The notes under the pieces are model-generated. The model ran no database searches. It saw only the letters and a program-made list of their open reading frames with translations, and had not been told where the DNA came from. A stretch of DNA of 64,000 nucleotides from Arthrobacter jinronghuae. GTDB taxonomy: Bacteria; Actinomycetota; Actinomycetes; Actinomycetales; Micrococcaceae. Location of the stretch: NCBI RefSeq assembly GCF_025244825.1, contig NZ_CP104263.1:2108001-2172000 (forward strand), given 5' to 3'. The translations under genes and the position numbers were made by a program. Positions 40,976-48,625 of this stretch are shown here, piece by piece (the first letter of the stretch is position 1; every line of letters begins with the position of its first letter).

Positions 40976-41395
40976 CTAGTTCTCTTTTTTGTCGTCGCGG
41001 TTCAGGCGCTTGAGTGTTTCTTCAGGTGTCTCGTCCTGCACGGCGTCCTGGCGCTCGGAGGTGTCCTTGCCGAGCGTGAGGGAAGAGGCGTCATCGGGGA
41101 CCGCGGCGGCGTCATCGGCCGGTGTTTCTTCGGCGGGAACGGTGACGACCTTGGTCAGTGCCTGGAGGTGCACCGTGGCGGTGTTACCGGGGGAAAGCTC
41201 CAGCACCGCCTTGTTTTCTTCCTGGTCCACGGAAACGATCCGGCCGAAAAGCCCGAACTGGGTCATGACCTCGGTACCCGGAAGCATCTGGGACCGCTGC
41301 TGGGCAACCGTCTGCTGTGACTTCTTCTGCTTGCGGAACATCATGATGACGAAGACCGCCAGCAGAAGAGGGAGAAAGAGATCAGCGGGATTCAC
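40976..41395 (-). CDS. yajC: Preprotein translocase subunit YajC
   Basis: 139 residues: one N-terminal transmembrane helix (ADLFLPLLLAVFVIMMF) followed by the YajC motif RKQKKSQQTVAQQRSQMLPG and a beta-rich domain (TQFGLFGRIVSVDQEENKAV). A long acidic, disordered tail (about residues 80-139) is typical of actinobacteria. GTG 41395 with AGGAA upstream is chosen; the longer frame to 41623 overlaps ruvB. Confidence 0.93.
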   Translation of the reverse strand: MNPADLFLPLLLAVFVIMMFRKQKKSQQTVAQQRSQMLPGTEVMTQFGLFGRIVSVDQEENKAVLELSPGNTATVHLQALTKVVTVPAEETPADDAAAVPDDASSLTLGKDTSERQDAVQDETPEETLKRLNRDDKKEN

Positions 41396-41499
41396 GTGGA
41401 TGGTTCCTGTTTCTGTTGGGGAAGGGTCAGGCGGGTCCGGGCATTGTGCCGGGACCGTGCCCAAGGGCCAGTCTAAACGGAAAACGTGGGAGCGGACTG

Positions 41500-42591
41500 T
41501 TAAGTTTCCGGCACGCTCTCGTCGCATGCCGCGGACGAGGTGTTGGTACCCGGGCCGGAAAACATGTTCTGCGGCATGGCGGCGGCCACGTGCTCGGGCA
41601 TCTGGAGGCCCAGATGCTCCCACGCGGCCCGGGTCGCAATGCGGCCCCGCGGAGTCCTGCCGAGCAGGCCTTCACGGACCAGGTACGGTTCAGCCACCGT
41701 CTCCACGGTCTCCGGTTCCTCGCCGACGGCGATTGCCAGCGTGGAAAGTCCCACCGGTCCCCCGTTGAACTTGGTGATCAGCGCGGTCAGCACGGCGCGG
41801 TCCAACCGGTCAAGGCCGAGCACGTCCACCTCGTACATATCCAGCGCGGCCCCGGCCGAGCGGGCATCAATCTGCTCGATACCGTGCACCAGCGCCCAGT
41901 CGCGGACGCGGCGCAGCAGCCGGTTCGCAATTCGGGGAGTGCCGCGCGAGCGTCCGGCAACCTCGGCGAAGCCTGCGGAGTTGACCTTCATATCCATCAG
42001 CATGGCCGAGCGGCGCAGTACCAGTTCCAGTTCGTCCGTCGAGTAGAACTCCAGGTGGCCGGTGAATCCGAAACGGTCCCGCAGCGGACCGGGCAGCAGG
42101 CCGGCGCGGGTGGTGGCTCCCACCAGGGTGAACGGCGGCAGGTCCAGCGGAATGGCCGTGGCACCGGCTCCCTTGCCGACGATGATGTCGACGCGGAAAT
42201 CCTCCATGGCCATGTAGAGCATTTCCTCGGCCGGCCGGGACATGCGGTGGATTTCGTCCAGGAACAGCACCTCGCCCTCGGTCAGGGAAGACAGGATGGC
42301 TGCGAGGTCGCCGGCATGCTGGATGGCCGGCCCGGAACTGATCCGCAGCGGTGCGTTCATTTCCGCGGCAATGATCATGGACAGGGTGGTCTTGCCCAGT
42401 CCGGGCGGACCGGACAGCAGGACATGGTCGGCGCTGCGGCCGCGCAGCCGGGACGCTTCGAGCACCAGCGACAGCTGCTCACGCACGCGCTTCTGCCCCA
42501 CGAAGTCGTCCAGGTTCTTGGGACGCAGGGCGGCTTCAATGGCTTTGTCGTCCGGATCGGGCCCCGGAGCAACCAGGGAATCAGCGGACAC
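41500..42591 (-). CDS. ruvB: Holliday junction branch migration ATPase RuvB
   Basis: 363-residue AAA+ motor that drives branch migration with RuvA. Walker [13 protein letters not shown], Walker [11 protein letters not shown], sensor 1 [10 protein letters not shown] and arginine-finger region GPLRDRFGF are present, with a winged-helix C-terminus. It starts at GTG 42591 immediately after the ruvA stop. The last residues ([17 protein letters not shown]) are non-conserved. Confidence 0.97.
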   Translation of the reverse strand: MSADSLVAPGPDPDDKAIEAALRPKNLDDFVGQKRVREQLSLVLEASRLRGRSADHVLLSGPPGLGKTTLSMIIAAEMNAPLRISSGPAIQHAGDLAAILSSLTEGEVLFLDEIHRMSRPAEEMLYMAMEDFRVDIIVGKGAGATAIPLDLPPFTLVGATTRAGLLPGPLRDRFGFTGHLEFYSTDELELVLRRSAMLMDMKVNSAGFAEVAGRSRGTPRIANRLLRRVRDWALVHGIEQIDARSAGAALDMYEVDVLGLDRLDRAVLTALITKFNGGPVGLSTLAIAVGEEPETVETVAEPYLVREGLLGRTPRGRIATRAAWEHLGLQMPEHVAAAMPQNMFSGPGTNTSSAACDESVPET

Positions 42592-42592
42592 C

Positions 42593-43219
42593 TCAGCCCG
42601 CCTTTCGGCGCGAGGAGGCCCGGGCGCCGTCGGTCCCGAGGCGTCGCAGCGTCAGTTTCAGGATTTCCCCCACGTTGCCGGCGGCAGCGACGTCGGGATG
42701 CTCGGCGGCGGTATCGTCCATGGCGGCGGTGGCGTCCTTTTCGGACCAGCCGAGACCGGTCATGGCCGCCAGGACCTGTTCCTGCCAACGGGGTGCGGCC
42801 GGGTTTTCCGCGGTGCCGTGCGGCACCAGCTTGTCCGCCAGCTCGAGGACAATGCGGCGGGCGCCCTTGGGGCCAATGCCGGAGACCTTGCTGAAGGCCT
42901 TGTCGTCGCCGGTGGATGCGGCGACCCGGATGGCTTCGGGGGTGTGCACGGCCAGGACAGCCAGGGCTATCCGGGGGCCCACGCCGCTGACGCCGAGGAG
43001 GATTTCAAAGACCTCGCGCTGATCCGCGTCGCTGAACCCGTACAGGGTCATGGAGTCTTCGCGGACGATCATCGCGGTATGGACGCTGGCTTCACTTCCC
43101 GTGCGCAGCGAAGCCAGCGTCTGCGGAGTGGCCTGGACGAGCATCCCGAATCCGTTGACATCAATGACGGCAGAGGTAAGGCCCACGTGCGAAACGACCC
43201 CGCGGAGGGAACTGATCAT
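42593..43219 (-). CDS. ruvA: Holliday junction branch migration protein RuvA
   Basis: 208-residue junction-binding tetramer protein: OB-fold domain I ([20 protein letters not shown]), HhH domain II ([17 protein letters not shown], then [20 protein letters not shown]) and C-terminal UBA-like domain III ([19 protein letters not shown]) that binds RuvB. It is separated from ruvC by 73 bases containing a possible LexA site, so ruvAB may have its own promoter. Confidence 0.97.
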   Translation of the reverse strand: MISSLRGVVSHVGLTSAVIDVNGFGMLVQATPQTLASLRTGSEASVHTAMIVREDSMTLYGFSDADQREVFEILLGVSGVGPRIALAVLAVHTPEAIRVAASTGDDKAFSKVSGIGPKGARRIVLELADKLVPHGTAENPAAPRWQEQVLAAMTGLGWSEKDATAAMDDTAAEHPDVAAAGNVGEILKLTLRRLGTDGARASSRRKAG

Positions 43220-43240
43220 GAAGGAACTCCAGAGGCTGTA

Positions 43241-43256
43241 TAGAACATATCTACGA
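43241..43256. promoter_or_regulatory. Degenerate LexA (SOS) box candidate before ruvA
   Basis: TAGAACATATCTACGA matches nine of twelve conserved positions of TCGAAC-N4-GTTCGA. It lies 22 bases upstream of the ruvA start; a TATACA sequence just beyond it on the minus strand could be a -10 box. ruvAB is SOS-induced in many bacteria, which supports the call, but the match is imperfect. Confidence 0.45.
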
Positions 43257-43292
43257 ATACCCTACTTGCTGGCGCCCGCATTCCCCTGTTGT

Positions 43293-43892
43293 TCAGTAGC
43301 TTCCGCGTTTTGCCCGCGCTTCCGCTTCGGCCCAGAGCCGCTGGGCCGGGGTCAGTCCGGTAGCCGGCGCCGTGCCCCGCGACGCAGAGCCTGCGGTGGG
43401 TCCGGGACCGGCGACGCCGCGGCGCCAGGCGTGGGTGATCGCCAGGGCAAGGGCGTCGGCTGCGTCCGCCGGCTTGGGCATTTCGTCCAGCCGCAGGATC
43501 TTAGTCACCATCTTGCCCACGGCGTCCTTGTTGGCCGAGCCGGAGCCGGTGACCGCCGCCTTGACCTCAGTAGGCGTGTGCAGGGCCACCGGGATGCCGC
43601 GCCGGGCAGCGGCGGCAATGACGACGCCGGACGCCTGGGCGGTACCCATCACCGTGCTGACATTGAGCTGGCTGAACACCCGCTCCACGGCCAGGACATC
43701 GGGCCGGTGGGTGTCCAGCCACAGCTCGATGGCTTCGGAAATGACCAGCAGCCGTGCGTCCAGCGCGGTTCCGGCCACCGTGCCGACAACTCCGACGGCC
43801 ACGAGGGTGGCCCGGCGGTTTCCCTCGACCTCAACTACTCCAAGGCCGCAGCGGGTGAGGCCGGGGTCCACCCCCAGGACGCGTAACGACAC
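43293..43892 (-). CDS. ruvC: Crossover junction endodeoxyribonuclease RuvC
   Basis: 199-residue Holliday junction resolvase. The four acidic residues of the RNase H-like site are found in [11 protein letters not shown] (Asp8), AVERVF, and [19 protein letters not shown]; the length is slightly greater than usual because of a Pro/Ala-rich tail ([16 protein letters not shown]). It starts at GTG 43892, 11 bases after the yebC stop, so it is probably transcribed with yebC. Confidence 0.97.
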   Translation of the reverse strand: MSLRVLGVDPGLTRCGLGVVEVEGNRRATLVAVGVVGTVAGTALDARLLVISEAIELWLDTHRPDVLAVERVFSQLNVSTVMGTAQASGVVIAAAARRGIPVALHTPTEVKAAVTGSGSANKDAVGKMVTKILRLDEMPKPADAADALALAITHAWRRGVAGPGPTAGSASRGTAPATGLTPAQRLWAEAEARAKRGSY

Positions 43893-43903
43893 TGATTCGG
43901 CGC

Positions 43904-44662
43904 TTAGTCGTCTTCTTCAAGCTCGGCCATAACGGCGGCCGGGATATCAGCGTTGGAGTAGACATTCTGTACGTCGTCGAGGTCTTCCAGCGCATCCACA
44001 AGCTTGAGGAACTTGCGGGCAGCGTCGGCGTCCAGTTCCACGTGCATGGACGGGACGAATTCGGCTTCATCGGTCTCGTACTCGATGCTCGCCTCTTCCA
44101 GCGCACCAACGACGGCGCGGAGGTCCTGCGGCTCGGAGATGATCTCGAAGTTCTCGCCCGATTCCTTCACTTCGTCGGCACCGGCGTCCAGGACGGCCAT
44201 AAGCAGATCGTCTTCAGTGAGGCCGTTCTTGGGGAGGTTCACCACGCCCTTGCGGGTGAACATGTAAGCCACCGAACCGGGGTCGCCCATGTTGCCGCCG
44301 TTGCGGGTCACGGCGAGGCGGACCTCGGAAGCCGCACGGTTCTTGTTGTCCGTGAGGCACTCGATCAGCAGGGCGGATCCCTGCGGACCGTAGCCCTCGT
44401 ACATGATGGTCTGGTAATCAACGGCTTCACCGAGCAGGCCGGCGCCGCGCTTGACCGCACGGTTAATGTTGTCGATCGGCACCGACGTCTTCTTGGCCTT
44501 GGAAACGGCCAGTTCAAGGGCCGGGTTGCCTGCCATGTCGGCTCCGCCGGCACGTGCTGCAACTTCGATGTTCTTGATCAGCTTGGCGAAGGACTTGGCG
44601 CGCTTGGCATCAATTACGGCCTTCTTGTGCTTGGTGGTTGCCCATTTAGAGTGGCCCGACAT
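43904..44662 (-). CDS. YebC/PmpR family transcriptional regulator / translation factor
   Basis: 252-residue protein beginning [20 protein letters not shown], the defining N-terminus of the YebC family. Family members bind DNA as regulators in some species; YebC2-type proteins have been implicated in resolving ribosome stalls. [11 protein letters not shown] and the acidic C-terminus are conserved. It is first gene of a yebC-ruvC unit and is divergent from murT. Confidence 0.95.
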   Translation of the reverse strand: MSGHSKWATTKHKKAVIDAKRAKSFAKLIKNIEVAARAGGADMAGNPALELAVSKAKKTSVPIDNINRAVKRGAGLLGEAVDYQTIMYEGYGPQGSALLIECLTDNKNRAASEVRLAVTRNGGNMGDPGSVAYMFTRKGVVNLPKNGLTEDDLLMAVLDAGADEVKESGENFEIISEPQDLRAVVGALEEASIEYETDEAEFVPSMHVELDADAARKFLKLVDALEDLDDVQNVYSNADIPAAVMAELEEDD

Positions 44663-44796
44663 GCTCTACGCTTCTCCTCTGATCGATAAAAAAGTCCGGC
44701 TGCTTGCCGCCCGTCCAGGACTCCGGGGAACCCGGGCCGAACAGGGAGACCAGCTAAGCTTCCCGAACGCACTGCCACAATTCTAGCGACCGATTC

Positions 44797-44816
44797 CGTT
44801 TCCGGGGCCGGAAACG
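44797..44816. other. 20-bp palindrome in the yebC-murT intergenic region
   Basis: CGTTTCCGG-GG-CCGGAAACG is a nine-base inverted repeat just upstream of a TAGAAT -10-like hexamer (minus strand, about 44784-44779) that may serve yebC. It could be an operator. The 277-base intergenic region otherwise holds the murT promoter; nothing else was recognised. Confidence 0.5.
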
Positions 44817-44925
44817 CTTCCTGGCTCCGGGTCGGGGACGGATCCCAACGGATATAACCCCGCTGACCTGCCCCGATGCGTGCAGCCTCACGCCTTCGGA
44901 TCGGTGCTGTATCAAGGGTGTGCGC

Positions 44926-44931
44926 TATATT
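44926..44931 (+). promoter_or_regulatory. -10 box for a leaderless murT-gatD mRNA
   Basis: TATATT ends eight bases before the murT ATG at 44940; transcription would begin at or one or two bases before the ATG. No Shine-Dalgarno is present. A -35 is not clear (TGCTGT at 16-base spacing). Confidence 0.55.
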
Positions 44932-44939
44932 CAGTAACC

Positions 44940-46211
44940 ATGAGTTCTTTCTCCATCCTGGTCGGAAAACTGGTCCGCAGTGCCTCCAAACTGCGTGGCG
45001 GCGGCTCCGCCCTGCCGGGCCTGGTGGTGGAGAAGATCGATCCGGATTTCATCCGCCGCACGCTCGCAGACCTGCCGCTCGGCGTCGCCGTCGTGTCCGG
45101 AACCAACGGCAAGACCACCACTACCAAGATGGTGGTGGAGCTCCTGGAGAGCCAAGGGCTGAAGGTCTTCACCAATCGCACGGGCAGCAACTTCACCCGC
45201 GGCGTCGCCGCAGCCCTGCTGGGCGAAGTGAACCTGCGCGGGCACCTGGATGCGGACATCGCCGTCCTGGAACTGGACGAGGCCCATGCCGTGCACTTCG
45301 TGAAACTGATCCAGCCGCGCTACAGCCTGCTGCTGAATGTCCTGCGTGACCAGCTGGACCGGTTCGGCGAAATCGACAAGACCACCCGCCTGCTGGAATC
45401 CATTGCCCGCGCGACCACCGAGACGGTGGTGCTGAACCGCGAGGATCCCCGCGTGGCGGGCATTGCCGATTCCCTGAACGGACAGCGTGCCGTGTACTTC
45501 GGGCTCGACGCGTCGCTGCGCAGCACCTTCCCCAACGACGACGAGATGCGCGGCAGCCTCGCCGAGGCGCTGGCGGCAACGCAGGAGGCCGACGTCGTCC
45601 TTGAACGCGTAAGTGAGACGGACGCCGATTTCCTGGTCGATGGACAGGTCCGCACTACCGGACTGAAGCTGCGCGGCGTCTACAACATCTTCAATGCCGC
45701 CGCCGCCCTAGCCTTCGCGCGGACGATCAAGGGCAAGAACCTCGACTCCGACGCGTTGTTCGAGGCGCTTGCCAATGTGGAGCCTGCGTTCGGGCGCGGC
45801 GAGTCCCTGACCGTCAACGGCCAGCCGCTGGAGCTGGTGCTGGTCAAGAATCCCAGCGGCTTCCGCCTGGGCCTGAAGTCCTTCGCCGCCCACGGCTATT
45901 CAACAATGATCGCCATCAATGACAACTACGCCGACGGCCGGGACATGTCCTGGCTGTGGGACGTGGACTTCGAATCCCTGGCCGAGGGCGGAGTCGACGT
46001 CGTCAGCGGCGTACGCGCCTACGACATGGCGCTGCGGCTGAAGTACGACGACGTACCCGTGCGCACCATCGAACCGGACATCACGGATGGATTGAAGCGT
46101 TTTATCAAGGACTCCCCCGGGGTTCCCATGCGGATCTTCTGCACGTACACGGCCATGCTGGCCGTACGCCGGGAACTCTCCAAGATCACGAAGGTAGAGG
46201 TGGTCTCATGA
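44940..46211 (+). CDS. murT: Lipid II isoglutaminyl synthase subunit MurT
   Basis: 423-residue Mur-ligase-like subunit that activates the D-glutamate of lipid II for amidation with GatD. Walker A is VVSGTNGKTTTTKMV; NREDPR and the C-terminal DUF1727 domain (MRIFCTYTAMLAVRREL) are present. The only cysteine is near the C-terminus, so the four-cysteine zinc ribbon present in the central domain of S. aureus MurT is absent. ATG 44940 is used because it follows the -10 box; the longer frame from 44880 begins upstream of it. gatD overlaps by four bases. Confidence 0.95.
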   Translation: MSSFSILVGKLVRSASKLRGGGSALPGLVVEKIDPDFIRRTLADLPLGVAVVSGTNGKTTTTKMVVELLESQGLKVFTNRTGSNFTRGVAAALLGEVNLRGHLDADIAVLELDEAHAVHFVKLIQPRYSLLLNVLRDQLDRFGEIDKTTRLLESIARATTETVVLNREDPRVAGIADSLNGQRAVYFGLDASLRSTFPNDDEMRGSLAEALAATQEADVVLERVSETDADFLVDGQVRTTGLKLRGVYNIFNAAAALAFARTIKGKNLDSDALFEALANVEPAFGRGESLTVNGQPLELVLVKNPSGFRLGLKSFAAHGYSTMIAINDNYADGRDMSWLWDVDFESLAEGGVDVVSGVRAYDMALRLKYDDVPVRTIEPDITDGLKRFIKDSPGVPMRIFCTYTAMLAVRRELSKITKVEVVS

Positions 46212-46954
46212 CCGAGGACCGCACAATCAAAATCCTGCAGCTGTACCCGCGGGAAATGAACATTTACGGCGACTGGGGCAACGTGCTGGTGCTCAAGCAG
46301 CGCCTGAAGTGGTACGGCTACCAGCCTGTCGTCGAGGAGTACAACGCCGGGGACGAGTTCCCTGCCGACGTCGACATCATTGTCGGCGGCGGCGGCCAGG
46401 ACAGCGGACAGGTGGTGATCCAGCAGGATCTCCAGCAGTTGGCGCCTACCCTGCAGGGGCTTGCCGAGGACGGCCTGCCCATGCTGGTGATCTGCGGTCT
46501 GTACCAGTTGTTCGGACGGTTCTTCAAGACGCATGAGGGTGCGCTGATTCCCGGCATCGGCATCCTGGACATGGAGACCCACGGCGGTGACGTGCGGTTG
46601 ATCGGCAACGTGCTTTCGGTCAGCGAAGAATTCGGCGAGATCCACGGTTACGAGAACCACAGCGGCCAGACGTTCCTCGGCCCGGGCGTGAAGCCGCTCG
46701 CGGAGATCCGCAAGGGTGAAGGCAACAACACCAAGGACAGCACCGAGGGCGCCCGGTACAAGAACGTGGTGGCCAGTTACCTGCACGGTTCCCTCCTTCC
46801 CAAGAACCCGGCCATTGCGGACTTCCTGATCGAAAAGGCAGCAATCCGGAAGTTCGGCAGCTTCTCCCCTGTTCCCCGTTCGGAAGAGGATCTGGCTGAG
46901 CTGTCGAAGCTCTCGGAGATGGCACGCCAGCACGCCGGGCAGCGGCCGCGCTAG
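46208..46954 (+). CDS. gatD: Lipid II isoglutaminyl synthase glutaminase subunit GatD
   Basis: 248-residue class I glutamine amidotransferase (CobB/CobQ-like) supplying ammonia to MurT. The nucleophile is Cys96 in MLVICGLYQLFG and the catalytic histidine lies in VVASYLHGSLLPKNP. Begins at ATG 46208 overlapping the murT TGA (ATGA). The longer frame reported from 45956 reads murT out of frame. Its TAG is shared with the convergent toroid-protein gene through CTAG. The MurT/GatD pair gives the amidated peptidoglycan common in Gram-positive bacteria. Confidence 0.96.
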   Translation: MTEDRTIKILQLYPREMNIYGDWGNVLVLKQRLKWYGYQPVVEEYNAGDEFPADVDIIVGGGGQDSGQVVIQQDLQQLAPTLQGLAEDGLPMLVICGLYQLFGRFFKTHEGALIPGIGILDMETHGGDVRLIGNVLSVSEEFGEIHGYENHSGQTFLGPGVKPLAEIRKGEGNNTKDSTEGARYKNVVASYLHGSLLPKNPAIADFLIEKAAIRKFGSFSPVPRSEEDLAELSKLSEMARQHAGQRPR

Positions 46955-48090
46955 GGACTCGCTGCGTCGTACCAGCGCAGAACCCGCAGTGCCCTGAGGG
47001 TGTTCCACCGGCTCGGCGTGCCATCGGGTTCTTCGAATCGAAAATGGACCGCGCCGGGGTGAGTGTTCTCCAGCAGCCAGCGTCCATCTGGCTGACGCCT
47101 GGCACGGACTTGTTCGATCGCCTCAACCAGCCGCGGATCTGCGGGGCCGCCGCGCAGGGCGAAGTAGCTCGTCGCCTTGAGCAGGTCATAGTACCAGCGT
47201 GGAGGGTAGGAGAACTGAAGCCATCGGGGGTTCACCACCTCGCCGATGCGCAATGAACGGAACAGGGTACGTCGAAGCAGATACTCCTCTCCGTCATGGC
47301 GGGCCCTGCGGACCTCGTCGGAACCACCGGTGTGCCTCTCCCACCTCAATAACGCGTCAACCACGTCAAGAGTGCTGGCTAAGGATCCCGGCGCCGTACG
47401 CGTCTCGGCCCAGCAGTTCCAGCCGCCGTCAGGAAGCTGGTCGCTTACGAGCCGCTGCACCACCGGGTCGACGTCGATGCCCAGGTAGGTGCCGATCAGA
47501 ACAGTGCCGGCGTTGATGCAGCAGTCAGCTTCCCCGGCGAAGAACGGCAACCCGTTGTACTCCCAGCGGCAGTTTTGGGCGACAAGCCGGGCCGTTTCCT
47601 GCATCACCGCACTGTCCGGCGGCACGCCCAAGTGACACAGGTCGAGCAGCACCGGGTAGGTGGCGGTCCATGGTTGCGCGGATGCCTCACCGGGCCGCCC
47701 GCCTGGCGTCTCGGCCGGTTCAGCGGCTGGTGCCGGAAACGGCGGCGGCGGCTCACCGGCAGCCAGGGCCTGCGCGGTAGTCTCTGCGAACGCGGCGGTA
47801 TCCGGGAAGCATGCCCCGTTTGCCCAGTGTCCGTCCGGTGTCCGCACTGCGAGCAGTCCAGCGCCCCACCCTTCGTACTCCACCCGCGCCCGCTCAATTA
47901 GCACCTCCTCCTGCGGGGCGTCGAGAATATCGCGTAACACCTGCCAGCGGATGGCTGGATCGCCTTGCAGCAGCCACTGCACAACAGGGTCGTCCTTAGC
48001 TGGCGGCGGCGTCCGGGGAACGTAGGCATCGTACTTCTTCAACGAAGTTTCCACCGGGGCATCGTAAGCGGGCATGGCGGTTGTGGACAC
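46951..48090 (-). CDS. Squalene-cyclase/prenyltransferase-like alpha-alpha toroid protein
   Basis: 379 residues with no signal peptide or membrane helix. Repeated helix pairs with terpenoid-cyclase-like phrases are visible: QWLLQGDPAIRWQVLRDIL, RTPDGHWANGACFPDTAA, LPDGGWNCWAETR and RRQPDGRWLLENTHPG. The QW-like DG-x-W repeats suggest a toroid fold, but no DxDD cyclisation motif is seen, so catalysis of terpene cyclisation is unlikely. Function unknown. A Pro/Ala-rich insertion (PPPPFPAPAAEPAETPGGRP) interrupts the domain. Begins at GTG 48090 (or ATG 48075), 15 bases after a small membrane-protein gene. Confidence 0.7.
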   Translation of the reverse strand: MSTTAMPAYDAPVETSLKKYDAYVPRTPPPAKDDPVVQWLLQGDPAIRWQVLRDILDAPQEEVLIERARVEYEGWGAGLLAVRTPDGHWANGACFPDTAAFAETTAQALAAGEPPPPFPAPAAEPAETPGGRPGEASAQPWTATYPVLLDLCHLGVPPDSAVMQETARLVAQNCRWEYNGLPFFAGEADCCINAGTVLIGTYLGIDVDPVVQRLVSDQLPDGGWNCWAETRTAPGSLASTLDVVDALLRWERHTGGSDEVRRARHDGEEYLLRRTLFRSLRIGEVVNPRWLQFSYPPRWYYDLLKATSYFALRGGPADPRLVEAIEQVRARRQPDGRWLLENTHPGAVHFRFEEPDGTPSRWNTLRALRVLRWYDAASP

Positions 48091-48105
48091 AAGTGGTTGT
48101 ATCGG

Positions 48106-48417
48106 TCAGAACCCGGTGGAGGTTGATTCCTTGTTCATCGTTGTCTGTTCACTTGCTTCGCTGTGACGAATGACCAGGGAGGCCGTGATGAGCATGGCGG
48201 AGAGCAACAAGGACGTTACCAGCAAGAGCAGATAGATCAGCGATACCAGCACAGCGGCAGGTGCTTCTTCCCAGACCGCGGGAAGGTGCAGGTAGTTCAG
48301 ACTGTCTCCTATGCCGAAGTTCCTGTTGATGAACGAACCCAGGAGGAGGACGACCGCTGCGATACCGAACCACCTGCCGAACCTCATCGCGGACTTCGCC
48401 AGTGTTGCACCAGACAT
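48106..48417 (-). CDS. Small two-helix membrane protein
   Basis: 103 residues from ATG 48417, which has AGGAG four bases upstream. Two hydrophobic helices (about residues 17-34 and 54-84) flank a short loop (NRNFGIGDSLNYLHLPAVWE), and the C-terminus is polar (HSEASEQTTMNKESTSTGF). No family recognised. The longer frame to 49287 runs antisense-frame through the HNH gene and is not real. The tight spacing to the toroid-protein gene suggests a two-gene unit. Confidence 0.7.
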   Translation of the reverse strand: MSGATLAKSAMRFGRWFGIAAVVLLLGSFINRNFGIGDSLNYLHLPAVWEEAPAAVLVSLIYLLLLVTSLLLSAMLITASLVIRHSEASEQTTMNKESTSTGF

Positions 48418-48625
48418 GTCACTCCTAGGGTTCGGTCGGGGGCTCGTCCTGCACCTGCTGGAAACCTGAGTATGCATGCCGTCTACGGCATCATCAGTAC
48501 TGGGCCCCGTTCGAACAGCCCGCCCGCCGGGCATCCCGGTGAAGGCCCGGCCACCGGGACATCCATAACGACGGTGCACACAAAGCGCTACGCACACCCG
48601 CGATTTTGCGCTGCGGCTCGAACGA

